The translations under genes were made by a program, and so were the position numbers. From contig NW_020312317.1 in assembly GCF_002999335.1 (NCBI RefSeq), positions 1 through 12,707 on the forward strand: a DNA stretch of 12,707 nucleotides. Direction: 5' to 3'. Below, in pieces: positions 8,468-12,707 of this stretch; positions within the stretch are counted from its first letter, which is position 1; the number at the start of each line of letters is the position of its first letter. The notes beneath the pieces were generated by a model, which saw nothing but the letters and a program-made list of their open reading frames with translations, did no database searches and was not told the DNA's origin. This DNA comes from Cyclospora cayetanensis. Its lineage: Eukaryota; Apicomplexa; Conoidasida; Eucoccidiorida; Eimeriidae.

Positions 8468-10310
8468 ATGGAATCTGACGCACTAAAGGAGGCTTCCACG
8501 ACCAAGGGACCCATGTTAAGAACTCTCCTCCGCAGTGCACTTGCATCGCAGCAGCCCTGCACAGCACTCGCGGAAGCGGCGCATGAAGGGGGCGTCAAAG
8601 TCATTGCGGTAGACTTTGACATGACAATGATCACCACTCACTCAGGCAAGTGCTTGAACACAGCAATGCAGCCAAAACTGAGCCTCTTTCACCCTTCCCC
8701 ATAAGGTGTAGCCCATCAACTGAGCAGCAACTTCCATAGTCTTTCCCATGCGGGATGGCATGCTGTAACCACCCCTTAATCTGCTACAAGACAGCAACTC
8801 GCCATAAGGTGCTTTAGCCACCATATCGACACCCCGTCATCACATCTTAGAGCCTTCTGCCTGCTGAGACCACGAGGCTTAGGGACATATTGAGCTATCA
8901 GCAAACAATGGCACCTTCGGGGAGCAGCGCAGTTCTTGAGCAAGCATGATTTATCAGTCAGCCGCATGCTGGTTTCTTCAAAACTTTGGCTTCGAGTCGC
9001 CTGTATTCGTCTCTGGCTGCACTTCGTGTTGTGAGCCTCGTGTCAGGTGGCAGCGCCTCCAACACTCCAGGAAATCCTGTGTTCACTTCGCTGTCTGCGG
9101 ACTTCGACACGTTCGCTACGGCTGCGTCTGCGTATGGAATCAAGATCGCTGTTGTCACATTCGGAGGTAAGGCTCTCCTGTGTCTTTTTGTTTCTGTTAG
9201 CGCATCGTTTCTTGGCGTGTAATGGCTTTGGATCTTGTTCGCCCTTCGTGTGTGCATGTGATGCCTTTGCTAGCCCTCGTACATGTATACACAAATATGT
9301 ATTGGCTATAAAGTTTTTGTTTCTGCTGTCTGAAGACCCTAAGACCGTAGCTTCTTATCCAGGGCGGCTTGCGGGTGCTCCTCTGGTCCACCGAGTTCTT
9401 GAGGAGAGCGCCGCTTCGTTTAGAGTCGATGCAGTCTTCCCGTTCTACCCACCGTAAGGCTACAGGAGTGATGATTGAGAAGGTCTCTATGGCGAGCAGC
9501 CTCCGTGTTGGCGCGGTAGAGGGTGGGGGGGTGTGAACGCGGCCTACTGGCTGTAGGGATGGTCAGATGTGTTTTGGATCTGGCAGCTCACTTTTGTTCA
9601 TTCTGATGCCTTGAGTGTGGGGGTTCATGGGCAGCGGAGGAGGCAACAGAGCTCAGCTCCTTGCTGGCTGCAATATACCCCCTTAGCATGTCTGTGCGGA
9701 TGGACTGGGCAATCTCTTCAGGCTATACAAGTCCCCCACTGATTATAGGGGATTGGGGTTGAAAGCGCCGATGCCGTATAATAAATCTTTCCACATAGCG
9801 CAAGTGAGTTGCTTCCAGCTTTCTCTTCTCGGCTAGCACTGCTTCCTCGTCTATTTGCTCCGCTGCCTCCATCTCTGTCACACGTTGGTTTCCTGCGCGT
9901 GCTCCCTGCATTTCATTTGTTCCAGTGCTGAGCCATCCGCGTAGCGACGCTGCCCTTCGTAGATTGCGTGGCCTTCAGTCTAGCTATTACCATTTAAAGG
10001 CTTTTTTCCGTTGTGCTTATTGCGCTAAATCCTTGTTATTCTGTCTCGCTACGATTCCGTGCTTCTTGTGGGCCTAGTGGCCCGAGGATGGCAGCCTACG
10101 AACTCTCAAGGTGCAAACATTTTAACGGCGTGCCATTTTTCAATTGTGTTTTTGCTTTAGTTGTGTGCCCATTTTGGGGTACTACGAGACGAAGTGCTGC
10201 TGGTTGACGACGATGCCAACAACTGCATGGCGTTTAATGAGGAGGGCGGTGTTGCCCTGCGCGTGCAAGGAGGACATGGTTTTGATGTGACAGACCTTCA
10301 GGTTCACTAA
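8468..10310 (+). CDS. HAD-superfamily phosphohydrolase-like protein, five exons, 215 aa
   Basis: Proposed exons are 8468-8645, 9047-9166, 9336-9453, 9722-9803 and 10161-10310 (TAA at 10308-10310), totalling 648 coding bases with every junction in phase. The Met at 8468 has a strong context (gccATGg). The spliced protein shows the HAD motifs in order: motif I VDFDMTM with nucleophile Asp49 and acid/base Asp51, motif II VVTFG with Thr97, motif III Lys160 in APMPYNKSFH, and motif IV LLVDDDANNC with the Asp182-184 cluster that would bind Mg2+. Family knowledge: such proteins are Mg-dependent phosphatases or phosphotransferases using an aspartyl-phosphate intermediate. Motif I to II is only about 45 residues, so there is no room for a large C1 cap. 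Substrate is unknown. No signal peptide is seen from this Met, so a cytosolic location is expected. The frame is open upstream and encodes a hydrophobic stretch, so a longer N-terminus is possible. Confidence 0.87.
8646..9046 (+). other. GC-AG intron 1 of the HAD gene (401 nt)
   Basis: The donor TCAG|GCAAGT matches the known GC-AG class, and the acceptor is cctcgtgtcag ending at 9046. Joining gives His-Ser-Gly-Gly immediately after the DxDxT loop. A GT donor three bases further on (AA|GTGCTT) would place Lys after HSG and needs a different acceptor phase. Confidence 0.65.
9167..9335 (+). other. Intron 2 of the HAD gene (169 nt)
   Basis: The donor is GGAG|GTAAGG and the acceptor is tttctgctgtctgaag ending at 9335. 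The split codon G|AC gives Asp directly after motif II. Confidence 0.85.
9454..9721 (+). other. Intron 3 of the HAD gene (268 nt)
   Basis: The donor is CACC|GTAAGG and the acceptor is caatctcttcag ending at 9721. The split codon CC|G gives Pro, completing FYPPLYKSP. Reading through would hit TAA at 9455-9457. The intron carries a G run near 9525. Confidence 0.85.
9804..10160 (+). other. Intron 4 of the HAD gene (357 nt)
   Basis: The donor is GCGCAA|GTGAGT and the acceptor has a T-rich tract, gtgtttttgctttag, ending at 10160. It joins in phase 0 between the motif III and motif IV exons. Confidence 0.85.
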
Positions 10311-11708
10311 GTATTGCAGCGAGTGCCAGTTTGTCTTTTAAAACAGTGTGGGGGGGGAAGGGGCCGGAGTCCTATGCGGGTAAAGGGCGTTTATCTGTTC
10401 CTCGAGCCTTTCCATCGGCCTTTACTCTCATCGACTTGGCCGGCGTTTCTTGTGGCCCCTCCAGCGCGAGGGCTCAACTGTTTGCTCGCAGTGGTGAGGC
10501 AGACGGTCCTGGTGTCTAAAGTACAGTGACATCGCATATACAGAACCGAAGGGTGTGGAGTCTTTTCCTTCGCAGTCCGTTCAGCAAACTGCGAAGCATC
10601 AGGCCTCTTTTTGCACTTGGCCCCATGCCCTTCCCTTTTTTTCCTCCCCGCCTGCCCACATACATAATGCTTGTCTGATGTGCTTTGTTTGGTTCGGGAG
10701 ACGCACTGATACTTGCTGCCTCTTCGTGGGCATTCCAGTCTCGTCGGTGTCAACAACTCTGCTAACAGTGGCGTCGAGTCCAGTCCCCCTCTTCGCCGTG
10801 AAAGGGGGGAGGACAGGGGCCCTTGCTAGTGGGATTACAGGGACAGTGGCTGCCGAGGGTAGACAGAAAGCACCTCCGAAACGCTGCGGTTTCACCGATC
10901 ATTCCGAATCCACTATATTTCTCGACTGTCGCCTAGCTTTAGGCCGTGCCTTTTATCTCAGCCTACACGCAGGTCTCGTCACGTACGCGTATGGAGGAAA
11001 ACCTTTTCCTCTCTCCCACGCAAACTGCCACTGTTTCCAAAGAATTCTCACACTTCGTCGAAGTGGACCTTAACCAGGGAAGAGTGCATCTCGCACTTCT
11101 GTAGTAACCAGTGTTTAGAAAAGGCAGACGAAAAAGCGCCTGCGCTCTGTTGATCCTCGTCAGAAACGGGCCTTCCCGACAATCATCTTGAGGGTGAAGT
11201 TACTATATGTAGCTCGACGCAGTGGTGGTGCACAACAGGCCAGATGCGTTGGCTCGCAAATTGCTCAAGGAGGAAGATGTGGTGGTCTGCATTGCCTTCC
11301 TATTCTGGAGCCTCGCCTACGGTGGCAATGTTTGCGAGGGCGGCTCTGCGCCTCTGTAGGGTCCCTACACGACAGCAGCTCGCAAAGGCTTAGGCCGAAG
11401 TCCTGCCTCACAGGAACGTGAATCGGCCGTGTGTTGCCATCCCACAGACTCCCCGAACGAGCAGAGCCTTGCGAGCCAAAGGGGCACCTGACTAGCTAGT
11501 CTTGCTCCAGTGCTCCTCTGTATTGGAGGATGGATGCCACTAAAGTACAATTATTGTGCCGGCTTGAGGAAAGGCGCAGCGGTCAGTACCCAGCACGAGG
11601 CGGGTGGTTTCGCACAGATTCAACTAGAAGACCAACAGTTTAGGCCTGACTCGTTCTGTGACTAGGCTGGTGGGCTGCTTCAGAGCAAGGGACAACTGCG
11701 ACTATTGC
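10311..11708. other. Tail-to-tail spacer; no convincing gene
   Basis: It lies between the HAD stop and the proposed minus-strand terminal exon, so it likely holds two 3' UTRs. The longest open frame is 10555-11073 (plus, 172 codons). It lacks a good ATG start, has frames open opposite it on the minus strand, and looks compositional. A G tract at 10349-10357 and a pyrimidine tract around 10636-10650 are the only local features I see. Confidence 0.55.
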
Positions 11709-11846
11709 CTAATCTGCTTTGTAGAAGAAGGACTTTTTAAACGCTCGATCAGCGCCAGACTCGGAGGCTCTGCGTTTCTGCCCCTCGAATAGCGCAGCTA
11801 GCCCGCCGTCGCAGCCCTTGCGTTGCTGTTGCTGTTGCTGCTGCCA
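11709..11846 (-). CDS. Possible terminal exon of a minus-strand gene, poly-Gln containing
   Basis: On the minus strand the sequence gatgtcttcctgcag forms a strong 3' splice acceptor. It is followed at 11846 by Trp, a seven-residue Gln run and a charged tail ending FKKSFFYKAD and a stop at 11709-11711. It starts in phase 0, which matches a possible donor CAG|GTTCGA at 12187/12186 on the same strand, giving a 340-nt intron. No domain is recognised. Other frames of the same triplet repeat are also open, so this exon is a hypothesis resting on splice-site quality and phase. Confidence 0.35.
   Translation of the reverse strand, partial: WQQQQQQQRKGCDGGLAALFEGQKRRASESGADRAFKKSFFYKAD
11823..11845. 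repeat. CTG/CAG-type triplet repeat
   Basis: A run of TTG/CTG triplets on the plus strand, read as a Gln run on the minus strand in the proposed terminal exon. It is purely a sequence observation. Confidence 0.9.
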
Positions 11847-12186
11847 CTGCAGGAAGACATCAGTCAGAAGCACGGCAGTACAACACAGATCCATTTTCGG
11901 TTCGCAGCGGAGGAAGGATAGCAAAAGAAATCCATGTACTTCATTGTTGGCGCTCAAAACGGTGGGGGAACCGCAATAGGCAAGCAGTGGCAGAGGGCTT
12001 CAGGAGAAAGGGAGGACGACACACTGGAGAGGAGTGCTATGCAGCAGCCAAGGAGCGCTCCTAGAGGACAGTCAGTGGAGGATTTTTTGTGCGATGAGGA
12101 GGAAAAAGGACGGCAGAATATCATCGAGGAAGTGGGGATTACGCCTCTGCAGGTGTCAAGTTGGCTGCTTTTGTATGTAGTCGAAC

Positions 12187-12660
12187 CTGGATAAGCCTCT
12201 GAATCGATTTCTTTTCTGTTTGCACACCCGAGAGCCCCCCCTTTGTTGCGAGGTTCCCTGGCTCTGTTTGGTGACTGAGCTGCCGAGGTGAAGTGTTTTC
12301 TTTTTGAGGGGAACTGTTTGCGTCAACTGCGGCAGCTGCTGCTGCTGCTTCAGCGAATTCGTGGCGTTGCCGCTCCTGCCACACAAGGGCCTCCCTGAGC
12401 TGCCTGTAGCATGCGAATCGGAAGACACGCGTAGACAGAACACAGGTAGCCATAGTGGCACGTCAGCACAACGACTCCAAGAGACCGAAGGATTTCCAGA
12501 GGGCTGCTCTATCAGCAAACGGCAGGGGAAGACGCAGAAAAACAGCAGCCAGGACGGACTCTGCCTGAAGTCGCGTGTCGGCGTCAAGAAGAGATCGTGC
12601 GTGCTGAGGGGCATGCTCCGTTTTGAGACGAAACGCCATTTCTTTTGCTACGCTGTGAAG
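12187..12660 (-). CDS. Partial minus-strand gene, function unknown, interrupted by in-frame TGA or an unresolved intron
   Basis: Minus strand: the acceptor ggatgtgtgttttgcag is followed at 12660 by 65 codons with clear amphipathic helices (for example LHSVAKEMAFRLKTEH and FADRAALWKSFGLLESL), reaching TGA at 12463-12465. The same frame resumes at once and stays open through a coding-like stretch (YRQLREALVWQERQRHEFAE, then a seven-Ala run and a polar tail) to a possible donor CAG|GTTCGA at 12187. The upstream part lies beyond the right edge. Either the gene ends at the TGA, or a small intron removes it, or there is an assembly error or readthrough. I do not recognise the family. Confidence is moderate for the 12660-12463 exon and low for the rest. 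A different minus frame is open across 12614-12156, so frame use after the TGA is not settled. Confidence 0.5.
12335..12349. repeat. (GCT)5 triplet repeat
   Basis: Five perfect GCT units. On the minus strand they sit within an Ala run in one frame and a Gln run in another. Confidence 0.95.
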
Positions 12661-12707
12661 CTGCAAAACACACATCCGAATCCAACAACAGCACAGAAGG
12701 CCCTCTA

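Noticed and set aside
10555..11073. Plus-strand gene of 172 codons after the HAD gene
   Set aside because: It has no ATG at its 5' end, opposing frames are also open, and the translated sequence looks compositional. A splice extension of the HAD gene via CAG|GTTCAC at 10302 cannot be excluded but is not needed.
11934..12194. Plus-strand open frame with an acidic stretch (VEDFLCDEEEKGRQ)
   Set aside because: It falls in the proposed minus-strand intron, where the purine-rich plus strand is the complement of a pyrimidine-rich intron tract. It has no supporting splice or start signals beyond one ATG and a CAG|GTGTCA.
12156..12614. Minus-strand frame of 152 codons overlapping the partial right-end gene
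   Set aside because: It is open without a break but reads as low-complexity sequence. The competing frame follows a strong acceptor and encodes clean amphipathic helices.

Overview
The window looks like nuclear DNA of an apicomplexan protist, most likely a coccidian of the Eimeria/Cyclospora type. This is an inference from the intron-split genes with GT-AG boundaries, the near-balanced base composition, the CAG/CTG triplet runs that surface as poly-Q or poly-A, the long low-complexity protein rich in Ser, Ala, Pro and Cys, and the absence of any bacterial operon or RBS architecture. I cannot name the species.

Left two thirds, plus strand: one very large spliced gene. A 3.6 kb exon (3203-6830) and two upstream exons (849-1933 and 2058-2856) join in phase across two good introns. 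Two further exons (21-194 and 585-763) also join in compatible phase, so the gene probably begins left of the window. The visible part would encode about 1,950 residues. I recognise no catalytic domain. It is a cysteine-rich, mostly disordered-looking protein with a 7-Cys cluster, basic patches and a short helical C-terminus.

Middle, plus strand (8468-10310): a compact five-exon gene for a HAD-superfamily phosphohydrolase-like protein of 215 residues. All four HAD motifs appear only after splicing, and every junction is in phase. The first intron appears to be a GC-AG intron whose removal creates a His-Ser-Gly-Gly motif beside the catalytic loop. This is the most securely identified product in the window.

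Right end, minus strand (about 12660 down to 11709): the 3' part of another spliced gene entering from beyond the right edge and running tail-to-tail with the HAD gene. Its exon structure is uncertain because an in-frame TGA separates two coding-looking stretches.

The spacers at 6831-8467 and 10311-11708 show no convincing genes. I found no tRNA, rRNA, CRISPR array, transposon or viral element. I see no evidence that the neighbouring genes act in one pathway.
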